From assembly GCA_038230975.1 (NCBI GenBank), contig JBBRMF010000137.1, forward strand, positions 1-13,415: DNA of 13,415 bases, read 5' to 3'. This DNA is from JANXVV01 sp038230975. Lineage in GTDB: Bacteria > Planctomycetota > Phycisphaerae > Tepidisphaerales > Tepidisphaeraceae. Under the pieces are notes generated by a model. That model made no database searches. It was not told the DNA's origin and saw only the letters and a list, made by a program, of their open reading frames with translations. The translations under genes were made by a program, and so were the position numbers. This document shows, piece by piece, positions 13,257 to 13,415 of this stretch (its first letter is position 1; each line of letters opens with the position of its first letter).

Positions 13257-13415
13257 TTTTCGGGGTGTCGCAAAAAGCAAGATTTCATCGGTTCTGGGGA
13301 AATCGGGCGGATATGTCCTAGTCCTTAAACAAGCGAATTGTCTGCGTTTCAATTTTCGTTGGCGATAGGCGCATTGCAAGCTTGAATGCTTGTTCAACTT
13401 CGCTTTCATTCTGGA

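Noticed and set aside
13134..13409. 91-codon minus-strand reading frame at the right edge
   Set aside because: It crosses the tandem repeat and hairpin, shows no known domain and has a Cys/His/Arg-rich composition of random frames.

Overview
The window looks like chromosomal DNA of a free-living, moderately GC-rich bacterium, most likely a planctomycete. The hints are a plant/Chlamydia-type LL-diaminopimelate aminotransferase (DapL), a DUF885 metallopeptidase with a signal peptide, short simple transcription units facing each other, and small dispersed hairpins at gene ends of a kind I associate with planctomycete genomes. The lineage is an inference; there is no rRNA or marker gene here. I see no tRNA, rRNA, CRISPR array, transposase or phage gene.

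Left part (26-3553, minus strand): a large two-gene unit. A CPA2-type cation/proton antiporter carrying two C-terminal universal-stress-protein domains comes first, followed after 60 bp by a GAF-domain PP2C/SpoIIE-type serine phosphatase. The 353-bp space from 3554 to 3906 has no credible gene. It holds a 12-bp palindrome close to the antiporter start and a compact nested inverted-repeat element (3631-3844) that resembles a MITE.

Middle (3907-7178): a small M50 site-2-type membrane protease (+) converges on a 3-isopropylmalate dehydrogenase-type enzyme (-), with a strong hairpin between them. After a 202-bp divergent spacer with a good promoter for the dehydrogenase come two small stress-type proteins on the plus strand, a YflT-like glycine-rich protein and a YtxH-like protein with an internal duplication. 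They are probably co-transcribed.

Right part (7296-13145): a minus-strand pair, a kynurenine-formamidase/cyclase-family hydrolase followed 8 bp later by a GT-B-like glycosyltransferase, converges on the stress genes across a perfect 18-bp stem. The cyclase diverges from a plus-strand hemolysin III/PAQR membrane protein across a 60-bp spacer with a palindromic -10-like element. The PAQR gene converges on dapL (-), and the join carries a diverged copy of one arm of the 7216-7293 hairpin. dapL diverges from a plus-strand DUF885 gluzincin-like peptidase. The last 270 bp (13146-13415) have no convincing gene, but hold a hairpin just after the DUF885 gene and a three-copy 10-bp direct repeat.

The genes are mostly housekeeping and stress-adaptation functions: ion homeostasis, regulated phosphatase signalling, envelope stress proteins, leucine and lysine/peptidoglycan precursor synthesis, and membrane and secreted proteolysis. 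I did not find a clear new defence or mobile system. The most unusual signals are the nested inverted-repeat element and the dispersed repeat found at two convergent gene ends.
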